Of a stretch of DNA of 64,000 bases, positions 27,547 through 38,526 are shown one piece after another (the stretch's first letter is position 1; each line of letters opens with the position of its first letter). The notes under the pieces are model-generated. The model did no database searches. It saw only the letters and a list, made by a program, of their open reading frames with translations, and was not told the origin of the DNA. This stretch comes from Ooceraea biroi (lineage: Eukaryota > Arthropoda > Insecta > Hymenoptera > Formicidae): positions 3,224,001 through 3,288,000 of the forward strand of contig NC_039515.1 in the NCBI RefSeq assembly GCF_003672135.1. Direction: 5' to 3'. The position numbers and the translations under genes are program-made.

Positions 27547-29434
27547 GCCTGTGCACATTCAAATTATTGTATCAATTATCGTGATGAATTATAGAACGTT
27601 TTGCTTTGCTGTTATTGCACAAATAACAGGTTTGTCGGGTATCTACTTCTAATGGCGCGGTTGGTCATTCATAGTGCGCCACTTATTTCGCGGGTTGCAG
27701 TGCGCGCTTGTATACCTTTGCTAGAAAATGCGTGGGAAAAGGAGAGAAACATGATCTGCTACTGTTATTTAGGTTGCGTGCTACTTGAAAACGCAAGAAA
27801 ACCTTAACCTTAATGTTTTTCTGTTTATGTCTGCACCTATGTTTCTCCACAATATAATTTCCTAATTCTTCGGGAAATTCGATTGCTCTTTTTTAATGAG
27901 GAAACTAACGCGCAAAACTTTTCCAAAAATTCGTACATGATTTCATATATGGAAATTAATAAATCAATATTTTCAATTATTAATTAATTGTAACAATTAT
28001 TAATTAATTATAGCAAAATTTAGGAGTTAATAAATTTTCTTAAATTCTCTAAAATATAATTATCGTAATAAATTAATTTAAGAGAAATTAGTTGTATAAA
28101 ATTTACAATTTGATCAATTTCCTATTAAAGTACGTATAAATTTGCTTTCTTCCTACTTTAGAGCAGTTACATTAACACGTCGAAACGTATAAGTGCAGGT
28201 GCTTATGACGTTCGTGCTGCTTAGCGAATTGGATGGACGCGGACGTAAGTGGACGCACCCATGCCAAGGTGCATTTCTCTCCATACATGGGGGGAGATAT
28301 AGATTTCGCGTGCCATTAAATACAGTTTCGCATAGGGCTGGATACATATATATATGGAGACCATTTTACAGGAACGCTCAGTTTAGGACTGAAAGAGCGT
28401 TAGCAAGTCTCAAGAGATTGGAGTGCGAAAATCGCGCTTTTATTCCTCTCGCCGCTTTTCTCTCAGAACTCGATCAAGCGCGATTTAAGACACGAAGTTT
28501 GCTTCAAACATTTTGATTGGATGTGAATGTGGTAAATATCAGAAAGTACAAAATGGTTACAGTATGATCATGCGTCAAATATGATTGTCAATAGTGTCAA
28601 ATTGAATAAAATTGTTTTTTAAGTTACGTGTAGTTGTCAGTTTTGAGTTTAGAGAAAAATGATAATTCTTTAATTATGCATATTTATAGAATGTGTTGCA
28701 TGTGTCACAAAACAAGATTATGTTTTTGAAAACGTTTGAATTCTGATCCAAATCTAAACGTTTCTTTTTTATAAAAAAATTAATAAACGTTCTTTTTCTT
28801 TTCCCTAAAATTTAAAATGTTTCTTTTGAAATCTTATTCAATATAGTTATATAGAATATCTTATTAAAATATAGTTTATTTTAAAAATTTCTTGTGACAA
28901 AAATATAATTCTAATAGAGATATATTTTTATCTCCAAACTCAGGAAGAACTGATTTATTTTTCTCTTTTCCCTTATTTTTTGTCTTTTTTCAATATATAT
29001 TTTCGATATATATATTTCTGCAATTTATGTTGCAATCAATTACGAAAACGATAAATAAATATATACATATATTATGTTATTTTAGCCTACTCGCTATCTC
29101 CATTATTCAAAAATTTGTCAATACATTGCAAAATAATATTTTTTTAAATTTAATTGGCAATATATATCGCACACCAGTTTCCGTTTCTGTTTCTAATTGC
29201 ACAAGCTTGGAGGCATGTGAAGCATGCGTATGACCTATAATGGTATAATACATTATATAAAGTGAGAGTCTGGTGCACATATCTATATAAAACTGGATAC
29301 GCATGTACAGGATACGAAGAAATTGCGTACATAAACAAGTAATTAACATTTCTTCATAAAAATAAACATGTACAGGTTCTAAGTCAATATTCCTATGACA
29401 AACAAATTTAATTAATAATTTAATTCGACATATG

Positions 29435-29459
<25 letters not shown>
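29435..29459. repeat. (AT)n microsatellite
   Basis: An AT run of about 12 units, 140 bp before the retrotransposon-type insertion upstream of yellow. Confidence 0.95.
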
Positions 29460-29466
<7 letters not shown>

Positions 29467-29597
29467 ATATATATTATGCATTAATTTACATAGTACTTAT
29501 AAAATATTTTTTTATTAATATGTTATTTACAAGTAGTAACAATACTATACTGTACTGTACTGTAACTGACATATATAACATCTTGTATATATGTATA

Positions 29598-29817
29598 CTA
29601 GCATCCCCCGTCACGCGGGCTTCGCCCGCGATATTATGTGTAGAATTAAATAAAAACACATTTTACCCCTTCTTACCCGTTAGGGGTGGAATTTCGGAAA
29701 ACCCTCCCTTAGTGAGCACCTACGTGATAGTAGGAATATACCCTTAAAATTTCAAGTCGATAGGTGCAGTGGTTCGGGCTGCACGTTGATGAGTCAGTGA
29801 GTGAGTGAGTGGTATTT
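29598..29817 (+). mobile_element. Short retrotransposon-type insertion (non-LTR 3' end or SINE) with 22-bp target duplication
   Basis: A 220-bp segment is flanked by perfect 22-bp direct repeats at 29576-29597 and 29818-29839 (both begin taacatcttg). It opens with ctagcatccccc and a small GC-rich palindrome (gcgggcttcgcccgc). It contains the gtgcagtggttcgggctgcacgtt-type block that I recall near the 3' ends of widespread arthropod non-LTR elements, and it ends in GTGA tandem repeats rather than poly(A). The long target duplication and the simple-repeat tail indicate target-primed reverse transcription. No protein is encoded. The family assignment (RTE/CR1-like versus a SINE) is not settled. 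Confidence 0.85.
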
Positions 29818-29988
29818 TAACATCTTGTATATATGTATATTAGTATTATATCAATGCTTGATCCGACTGAAATATATCTTCATAATATTAAAAGTGAAAA
29901 ATATTATACATATAATATTATACACGGATGACGCTAGTTTCTCCATAGAAAAGTCATTATTGCATAATAGTTTTAAAGTCATGAGAAA

Positions 29989-30004
29989 ATATATTTTTCT
30001 ACAG
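29989..30004 (+). promoter_or_regulatory. Probable 3' splice site before yellow exon 1 (5' UTR intron)
   Basis: A pyrimidine-rich run ending in ttctacag lies 18 bases before the chosen yellow start codon. It suggests an upstream non-coding exon spliced onto a coding exon that begins at 30005. The upstream exon and the promoter were not located. Confidence 0.5.
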
Positions 30005-30022
30005 CGATACCGTGTAGCAAAA

Positions 30023-32963
30023 ATGCAAGATCATCGTGTCTGGAACTGCGCTCTCGTTTCGATCTTCTTGTTAATCAAGCTTGAAAACATTGACGGGATA
30101 CAAAAATGGAGTATGCAATTCGGACACACTCCGCTTTTGGAAAGATTTACCTGGAAGAAGATGGATTTCGCTTATCCAGATGAACGTAGCAGACAGTTAG
30201 CAATGGCGAGCGGCGAATACATACCGGAGAATTCTCTGCCCGTTGGCATCGAGATCTGGAGGAATAAGCTCTTCGTCACGATACCGCGATGGCGCGATGG
30301 TGAGTACCAGAAATTGCGTTAGCCCTTAGTTGTGATATCGCCTCGGAATTAATGATCTTACGACATCACGCGATAGATAAGAAAATCGCCTCGCAAAGAA
30401 CGAGGCGCGACATTTCAAAAGTCAGGAACCGGAAGCAGACGCCGGTATAATGCACGGAGGATCGCCATAGGAGGTACACGCCTCGATTCGCTGTCTGAGC
30501 GACTTCCGGCCCGCGACAAAAAGCTCGCCGAAAAACCGCGAGCGCGCTCTCAATGGGAGCATTTCTGTCTTTGTCGACCTACGCCTCCACCTCCTACGGA
30601 GCGCGCGTCCTACCAACCCTTTCCTTCTCCTCCCTCTCTGAAACACAGCGACGAACGGGTTTATTCAAGTACCCGCTGCCCTTTATTCATACGATTTTTT
30701 TGCATCCTCTATGTTTATTATATACGTTGGCGCGCGCCACCGATTTTTTTTCGCGTTGCACAAAGGCCGGACAATGACGGCGGCACGCTGTGTAAGATCT
30801 TTAATGTTCCACCCTTCCATCCTTTCCCTTCACTTCCTTCGGGGATCTCTCCACGAGCTCTCCGTAATTTCGTTCTTCTCTACGTTTCTTACATCTCCCT
30901 CTTCCGTCTCCTTCTCTTTTTTCATAATGTCCAGTTCTTGACTGCGCATGGATAATTTGATATATTATAATATTCGTTACATCTTTCAATTAATTTTATA
31001 TTTTGAGTTTTGTGTCTTACTTATAGTCATTATTAATTCTGAAAATATATATTAACACGTTCATAGCATGACTCACTGATCAGAGTACCATGTGTTAAAT
31101 ATTACACGTTTCTGATGATTGTGATTGAAATTATATTTGGTAAATTACACTTGAATTTATAAATTATATTAATTATGTATTTATTTATTATCTGTATGAA
31201 TTTTGTATTATTCAGTGTTTAATATTACAGGAATACCATCTACATTGAACTATATACCGTTGGATGCTAATCAAGGTGGATCACCGAAACTGATACCGTA
31301 TCCAAATTGGGTTCAGAATAGAGCCGGTACTTGTGGTCGCGGGTTAACTACCGTTTATAGGTAATAAATAAAAAAATTTTTATGAATAAAGTAATAGAGA
31401 TATCGAAAATCTCTTTAGCTAATATTAATAAAACCTGAAAATTTATAATATGATCTTATAATAATGTCTCTCTACAGAATTCATGCAGACGCGTGCAACA
31501 GACTCTGGGTGTTGGACACTGGAACAATAGGAATCGGTGAAACGACTGTTCAAGCCTGTCCTTATACCTTGAATGTATTTGACTTAACCACGGATAAGGT
31601 GTTGAGGCAATACAGACTCAGACCGGAAGACATCAATCAGGTATACAAGCAGCTCTATCTGCACTTGAATCACACATGTCTCATTTTATTTTCCTAATTT
31701 TTTCTAATTATTTCGTTAAGTTAGAAAACACACACACACACACACACACATATATGTGGAATTAGGAAATTAGGAAAATAAAATGATTATATATATATAG
31801 ATTTCTTAGTGTCGTTGTTTTGTCACTTAGAACACTTTTATCGCCAACATCGCTGTTGATCTGGGAAAAGGCGGCTGCGATGACGCGTTCGCTTACATGT
31901 CCGACGAACTCGGCTACGGTCTGATCGTGTACTCGTGGCAGCAAAATACATCCTGGCGAATAGCGCATAGCTACTTCATGCCGGATCCTCTGGCAGGCGA
32001 CTATAATATCGGAGGCTTGAATTTCCAATGGGGAGAGGAAGGGATTTTCGGGATGAGTCTGTCACCGATATCTGCGGATGGTTATCGAATTCTCTTTTTC
32101 CATCCTCTCAGCAGCCATCGGGAATTTGCAGTCTCCACGAGAATCCTGAGAGACCAGCGACTATCGCAAAACAGTTATCATGAGTTCCAGGTATATAAAT
32201 TATATGTAATGTATTCAGATTTCGTAATGCAGAAAAGTGGCATTATGAAATTATATTGTACAATTTAAATAGATTTTTTTGTTTTATGATTTGTTACAAT
32301 TATTAGCAATTAAAAGAACTGTTAACAACACTGTTACTTGCTTCACCAGAGTTAGCAAAAAAGATCGAAAGGAAATTAAAATAAGAACATTTTCGATTTT
32401 TTTTTTACTACGTCTCGTTGATAAAAGCTGTAATTACAATTTGATTACAACGTGTTTCAGTACAACGTTTGACTTTTATGATATAGGTATTGGCATCGAG
32501 AGGACCGCTTTCTCATTGCACTGCATCTGTGATGGATGAAAATGGGCTTCAGTTCTTCAACTTAATCGATCAAAATGCAGTTGGTTGCTGGAACTCCATG
32601 TTACCTTACTCACCGATTAATCAAGCAGTCGTTGCCAGACACGATGAAGCTATGATATTTCCAGCAGATATCAAGGTACAGTTTTATACGATATTCACAA
32701 TGTGATGGACAAAGATATTCATTTATTAAAAACTGCATATAATTTGTAATTTTTATCTTCTTCATATTTTTCATCGCTTCTAGGTGAATCGAGGCTTACT
32801 CTGGATTATGTCGGACCGAATGCCAATTTTCTTGTTATCGAATCTAAATTACACAGACGTGAACTTTAGAATACTCACCATGCCGATTCAGGCGGCAATT
32901 AGCGGAACAGTCTGCGACAATATGCCATGGAGATTTATAAGCAATCGAATCTGGTGGGATTGA
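30023..32963 (+). CDS. y: Protein Yellow (MRJP/yellow family), complete six-exon gene
   Basis: Secreted protein of the yellow/major royal jelly family. In insects Yellow is needed for black melanin patterning in cuticle and affects behaviour. Coding exons are 30023-30299, 31231-31360, 31478-31640, 31831-32190, 32487-32675 and 32784-32963. Every junction is GT..AG and phases join without a break, giving 432 residues. Residues 1-25 form a signal peptide (MQDHRVW then a hydrophobic core). Family blocks follow in order: LASGEYIP-like (MASGEYIPENSLPVG), FVTIPRWRDG, RLWVLDTGTIGIG, TFIANIAVDLG, DELGYGLIVYSW, FQWGEEGIFGMSLSPI, FAVSTRILRD, LFNLIDQNAVGCW, MIFPADIK and LWIMSDRMPIFLL. These match Drosophila Yellow itself better than other paralogues such as yellow-f or yellow-h, as far as I can judge from memory. 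The start at 30023 is chosen because it begins the signal peptide and follows a splice-acceptor-like site. An in-frame ATG at 29981 is less likely. The protein ends soon after the conserved VCD motif and lacks the long C-terminal tail of the 541-residue Drosophila protein. Confidence 0.96.
31681..31786. repeat. Perfect 19-bp inverted repeat around a CA microsatellite, yellow intron 3
   Basis: The arms are 31681-31699 and 31768-31786, and they are exact reverse complements (tcattttattttcctaatt). Between them lies a (CA)11 run at 31729-31750 and a short second copy of the attaggaaa motif. The structure is confined to intron 3 of yellow (31641-31830) and could form a stem-loop in the pre-mRNA close to the next 3' splice site. 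Confidence 0.85.
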
Positions 32964-33075
32964 CGATTCATAATGTATTAATATAAACATTTAATTAACA
33001 AATGTGCAGTATCCTCAATTACATTCGATCTCTATACTTAATAATTGAATTGTCAGCGAGTAGAAAAAGCTAATG

Positions 33076-33081
33076 AATAAA
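33076..33081 (+). terminator. Candidate poly(A) signal of yellow
   Basis: An AATAAA hexamer lies 113 bases after the yellow stop codon and is followed by T-rich sequence. Position and sequence fit a standard polyadenylation signal. Confidence 0.6.
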
Positions 33082-33769
33082 AATATTTAAATGTTCCTTT
33101 CTCCCCTTCTCTTTCTATATTTTTTAAAAAAATAAGTAGTTTCATAGATGTTAAGTATCTGACACAGAAGGTGACTAATCTCGGCTCGTGCGGCGCGAAA
33201 ATGGCGAATGGATTGGCGTGAATCAGCATCGGCGAGCCCTGCAGGAGCTAAACGGTTCGACCATGTGGCCCATTAGTTTTGGCCCTGGTTTCCAATAATT
33301 TGACGGCGATTGGACCGTTCCTGCGGCATGATATACGATCTGATGCTGCTCGCTTCGAAAATTATCTGTTTCACGCCCCCGTCTGTAAAATATGGCCACG
33401 CGCCTCGTCTGTTTCCGTAGGGACTACAGAATTGGAACTTCCTCTCTCTCTTCCGGCGACGTGGTGCACGCAGGCTTGTTATATTTCTTGTCCAGCGCAG
33501 TTACATTCGAAATAATCAGAATCAATTAAAACGCTTGTCAGCTGAACTCTACTAAAAGCTGTATATTAATGTTTCAATGTTTCAATGTATACATACGCGC
33601 ATATGACAAGCGAGATATTCCGTCACATTTGATAAATCGTACGTTGCGATCGAAAATATTTTATATTTGCACTTCCAACAAAACTACACTAATGATTTGA
33701 AATATTTAAATAATATGATTTATTTGCTACATTGTCATCGTAACATTTTGCGAAAAGATCAAAAATCAA
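33082..33769. other. Intergenic, 3' flank of yellow
   Basis: Contains a GC-richer block at about 33,170-33,500. No reading frame, splice pattern or RNA gene is supported. Confidence 0.6.
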
Positions 33770-33771
33770 TA

Positions 33772-34118
33772 GTTAACTAACCATGTACCTCGAAGCAATT
33801 CAGTTTGAATATTTTACCCAAACGTTTTCCATGCATACTCTCTTATCATATGACATTGAAGTATTTGGCGTTCCCGAATCGCATTAAAACGTACTGTTCT
33901 ATCTATAAGAGACATAAAATCATTTGCGCGTCATTATTGAAAATCATCAAGATACAAAGTACAGTACCTTATCTTGATACTGTATCAATTAACAAGAATA
34001 CATGACCACCCTGGCACGCCAAGTACTTCAATGTCGTCATGCGATAAGAAAGTATGCATGGAAAACGTTTGGGTAAAATACTCAAACTGAATTGCTTCGA
34101 GGTACATAGTTAGTTAAC
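33772..34118. mobile_element. Foldback/MITE-like element with ~100-bp inverted arms, TA-flanked
   Basis: The left arm (33772-33870) and the right arm (34017-34118) are near-perfect reverse complements. By eye they differ at six positions, all transitions, plus one 3-base indel. The 146-base centre is unrelated to the arms. TA dinucleotides flank the element at 33770-33771 and 34119-34120, as expected for a Tc1/mariner-type non-autonomous element. It has no coding capacity. A transcript would fold into a long hairpin. Confidence 0.8.
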
Positions 34119-34120
34119 TA

Positions 34121-34331
34121 CACTGAGAAAAATTTCCATCGGATAAACCGATTAAATAGTGTATCCGATTTTTACTCTTTTGTTCCGATTAAATGATGGA
34201 TATGTCCGATTACCTTCATCGGATATGTCCGATCATTTTCTTTGTCTTTTATACAATTTAATCAGATATATCCGTTTGTTACTATTTAATTAGATTATCC
34301 GATTAGATAGGTCATGATATTTTTCTCAGTG
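34121..34331. mobile_element. Tc1/mariner-type MITE with CACTGAGAAAAAT terminal repeats
   Basis: The 13-bp terminal inverted repeats (cactgagaaaaat, and atttttctcagtg at the far end) are exact and are bordered by TA at 34119-34120 and 34332-34333. The 211-bp element is AT-rich and is built internally from repeated atccgat / atcggat words on both strands. No transposase is encoded. It abuts the preceding hairpin element and uses the same TA. Confidence 0.87.
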
Positions 34332-34754
34332 TATTGATTTCATATTTAGTTTTGATCTTTCTAACTAGTTTTTAAAACTTTTTGTTGCGTATTTTTGGCA
34401 ATGCGCACAGCGGAAATCAGACATCGCTGTGCACCCGTCATCGTAACACTGGCAAGGGCTCTTCAGATCGAAGCAGTATTGCACTGGGGTTTTCTCATAT
34501 CAACAATCGGCGACTCGGTGACTCGTGACTGTGATGTCCACATTAATTGTAACGAATAAAAAGTTTCTTTAAAACTCTTGTCATTTTTGGACAGCAGGCT
34601 TCCTTGCCTCGGGATCTTGAATCAGAATCCTGAAACCCCCTTCCATTTTGCAGAACTTTCAGCCATGTCAGACTGATTTATAACCATGTTTTAATCAGTC
34701 TAAGAAAGTTTCATTTCAAAATCGATCAACACTATCACGATGTTCCCTTGTGAG

Positions 34755-34918
34755 ATATTTATATTGTTAGTTGGTATATTGCGAAGAGTTCTCGGCAATT
34801 GAAGATATAATACTTTAGACACAGAAATGAAAAAGTTCTAGCCCTTAGAAATTTTTTCTTTTTCCGAGAAGTTCTGTGTTGTTGATATCGTTATTTTTTA
34901 TATTGTCTAGAATCCTCT
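34755..34918. repeat. Dispersed ~120-bp repeat unit, copy 2
   Basis: This is a diverged copy of the repeat at the left end of the window. The words atttatattgttagttgg, agagttctcg, gaaatgaaaaagttctagcc, tttttccgagaagttctgtg and tattgtctag appear in the same order. The second unit begins about 34,839, so this locus is also about one and a half units long. The orientation is the same as copy 1. Confidence 0.7.
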
Positions 34919-37900
34919 GCTATATTTTTCAATTTATTCTAGTCATCATACACTATAAATGAATTGCGTATGATCTGTAATACCTGTCGGGACAGCAAGA
35001 TTTCGAGATAGTTATGCATAGATCACAGGTAAGATCTACCTCCAAATCGCAAGTAGTACCCTGAAATTTACCTGGCCGCGGCTCGAGAGATCCGCGAGTG
35101 AGATGCATGTCCTAAATGCTAATTTCGAGGATCGATAAATCGTAGATTACTTGGCGCTCGAACCGACTAACTGCCGCTATTAGAGGGCAAGCAGATCGGC
35201 CGCGCCGATTGTTCATCGCAATATCGACGTGTTTTCAATTTGGAAAACAGGTCTTTTCGCGTGCTGCATCCTGATCGCGATAAGGCAAGATCTTAATGGT
35301 TCGGGGAGCTGTCTTGTTAGCGCCTGGACTGCGTGCATTATCACTCGGAGAAGATCGATCGAATCCGTAATGAATTACGTAAAATGAGATACGCTCGAAC
35401 CTTCCTCTGAAAAAGGTCCCACAAACTTTTCTCTCATCGGAGAATACGTTACCTGAAAAATTACTGTATGTGTAACTGTCAGACTCCCTTGCAATGATGA
35501 TAGAGTTGCATTATCGATGTATACTACCGGGAATGTAAGTCAATTCTCCTTAGACACTCTCTGGATGTTGCCTATCGCTTCGTGAATGCGAGTCGTAAAA
35601 TTTGAGTGATGAGAAAAAAATGAGAAGGTGCGAAGGATAGGTGGCCATTGCCCGAAGGTAAACAAAAACGAAATTGGTCCGAAACTGCCGTGTTGATTAC
35701 ATGTTATGCACGAAAATCTGCCGCCGCAGTGGCGTGTTTCGAGGTATGTCGAACTCGAGTGCTCTAAAAGTTTCGCAAATAATCTATATTTCTCCTAAAT
35801 ATAATATTGTTTGAAGAGATTATACAACCTACATTGTAACAATTATAATGTATTAAATTATCGAAATAAAATAATTTAACTATTGGATCTAAATTTTATA
35901 ATCAAATTACATCACCTTCCCTCCCATAATTTAATAATCCAACTGACGAAAAAAATAAAATAATTTACTATTAATCGAAATAAAATAAAATAATTTTTTA
36001 ATTAAATTCTTGTGCTATCAAAAATATCTTTGCGTTCAGGATTTCTGACGAAGCTGTCAACAACAAACAAATAAATTAATAAGTATAACTTCTAATATTA
36101 CATATATTATATAATACGTATAGTAAGATATCGATATAATAAAAACTAAATTGTACCTAAAATAAACATATAATTTACACAATTGTATCAGACATTTATT
36201 GCTTAGTAAGAGATCCGAGGAATTACTGAGATATTGAGACAACAGGATCAGAAAACCGTTGATACGCCATTGAAATGAAACGACCGGCCGGTCGAATTTT
36301 GGGGCGAGTACGTGGCGGCCAGCCAGATTTCAAATCGCTACTATCCCCAGGTTTGTTTTAAATTAACACCTACCCCGCGCGCGGAACGCACGAGCACAGA
36401 GTACACTTTAACACCTTTTTAAAAGGTGGCTGCACGGCGGCCGCTTTTTTCTGCGGCGCCAGTAATTACGGGGTACCGGCGACGACGTGAGTCTCGTTAT
36501 AAGTTAGTCTCTCCTTCGACCGTTCACGTATCTCTCTCCATCGTTTTGATTTATTTCCGTCTAAGTCAAGTAGGTTCGTCTATTTCTCGAACCGCGTTTC
36601 TGAGATCACCTTTATTCCCACGAAGATATGAGAATCACGCACTCTGCCTCACGGTAGTGACGTTTCAACTTCCAATGTAACATACAAAATGCATTTTAGT
36701 GTTAAATAACTAAATAATCACTATAATTTAGCAAAACAAGATACTCATGGCGGCTGCGTATGCAGCGAATTCGAAATTGGGATTGTACAATAAATTCCGA
36801 CTCGCTGCATTCTCATTAAGGGTAATTTCGTGTTAACGTAGTGCAATGATAAAAATATAACGATAAATAACGATATTTATTCTTTTCTTTTTTAAGGATG
36901 AGCTTTGCTCAATTTTCGCCGCCGTCATAGCGTGCGAGATATAGTAAAAGTTATTTTGCAATAGCATCATTTATAGAATAAAATGATCTAAAAGTTAGGA
37001 ATAATTACTTTAAGCATTAGTATAAAAAATATATGTGTTTGTGCAAACAATAATTAGTTTTCGATATTTCTGCTTTGGTTTTTTTGCAATTTTATCGGCG
37101 ATGAGTCTCCGAATCTTATTTGTTTAACATAAAACTTCGATTGCAGCTTACGTCGAGATTTCCAGTGTTGAATGTAATATAACACTATAATAATATATGC
37201 AATTACAATAAATATTTTAGAAGAGTAGGTGCTTCCATCTGTACAAGAATTCCCTAAGACCGACCACAGGGCTACTTCCCGACCGGGAATCGCTCTAACA
37301 TACGTCCGATAATTCTTTCTTTCACGTGCTGCCTCTATTGAGATCACAAAGAGGCATAAAGGAACAAAATATAACTGAAATGATTTTGATTGGAGATAAT
37401 TTCTACTATGTATGTACATAATTAAAACGGGGACCGAAAGTTTCAACTTTATTTAATTTCAAATAAGATTTGTTTCTTCCTTGACAAGTTTATAACTTGA
37501 AGACTAATTTCGAAAGTAATTAATATAAGATATTTAATTCATAAATATTTAATGTAAAGAAACTGGATATTACGAAGATAGGTACAAAGATATTTAATAC
37601 ACGTAAGTTGGAATAAATAATGCATTCTATCGTAACATTTTTATAATTTAGAATCAAGTTTTTTAAGAGAAAGAATTCTCTGTCTTATTTATCTTCTTTT
37701 AATTAAAATATGAGAATGCAATTACCACAAAAAATTCAGAAAATAGTTAATCCATCTTTTGTTCGATATTCATATAATATTATATAATACTTACAAGTCA
37801 GAAATTATTTCTCATTTAACTGTAGGGGGAGGAAGCCAGATCGATCAATTCGATGTCCTGTTCTCGAAAATGTATCTTTTTCTAAACGGACGGCGCTAGC

Positions 37901-38493
37901 TGGGAAACCCGCTCTCGGAAAATATCGAATTGCACATTACATTACATTTAACTAATATGATGAGATTTAGGATTGCAATCAACGTTATTCAGTTCGGAAT
38001 TACCGTTCGGGAATTCCCCATGTTTACAACGTGTCGGTATGGATTAACTTAATTGAAATGCAGCATTGCATTGTTCATCAGAACAAAGCGAATTAGAGGA
38101 AGCTCTATACTATCAGACATTAATGTATTATGTACATATCATTCCAGATTTGATTCAAATCTTGATTTACCACCTGCAATTCCTTTATCCTTTTCGCGAT
38201 AACGGAACTAACTCGGGTTGCATACGCATCTCGCGAAGATTCAATTGTCTTGTACGATATTTGTACGATACGCGCAATATTGATATAACGTATGCAATAT
38301 GAACGATATCTCAAGTTTCCGTACCGCAATACGAGGCTGTGATAGTGAATCTAAAGCCGAATATTTACTTGGGGAGAAAAGCGAGTTATTAACTGTTATA
38401 TACCGCTCGCCCAGAAAGCTCTTGTGTATCTTTCGGAGCTTCCTTTACAGGTGTCTTTGTCAGTTTTCTCTCTTTTCCTTTATTCTAACCACG

Positions 38494-38495
38494 TT

Positions 38496-38526
<31 letters not shown>
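38494..38526. repeat. (TTTC)n microsatellite
   Basis: About eight perfect TTTC units, followed by a poly(T) run. Confidence 0.95.

Larger units (their letters stand above)
16544..29575. other. Intergenic, left flank of yellow: no gene supported
   Basis: Apart from the motifs listed separately, it holds GC-rich blocks near 17.6-18.0, 19.25-19.8, 21.58-22.08, 22.36-22.9 and 27.12-27.42 kb. Several short frames cluster on the - strand between 22.6 and 23.6 kb, but no family is recognised. The yellow promoter should lie near the right end and was not identified. Confidence 0.6.

Noticed and set aside
29801..30022. Longer N-terminus for Yellow starting at 29801 or 29981
   Set aside because: The 29801 start lies inside the retrotransposon-type insertion, and a splice-acceptor-like site ends at 30004. 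The signal peptide fits the ATG at 30023.
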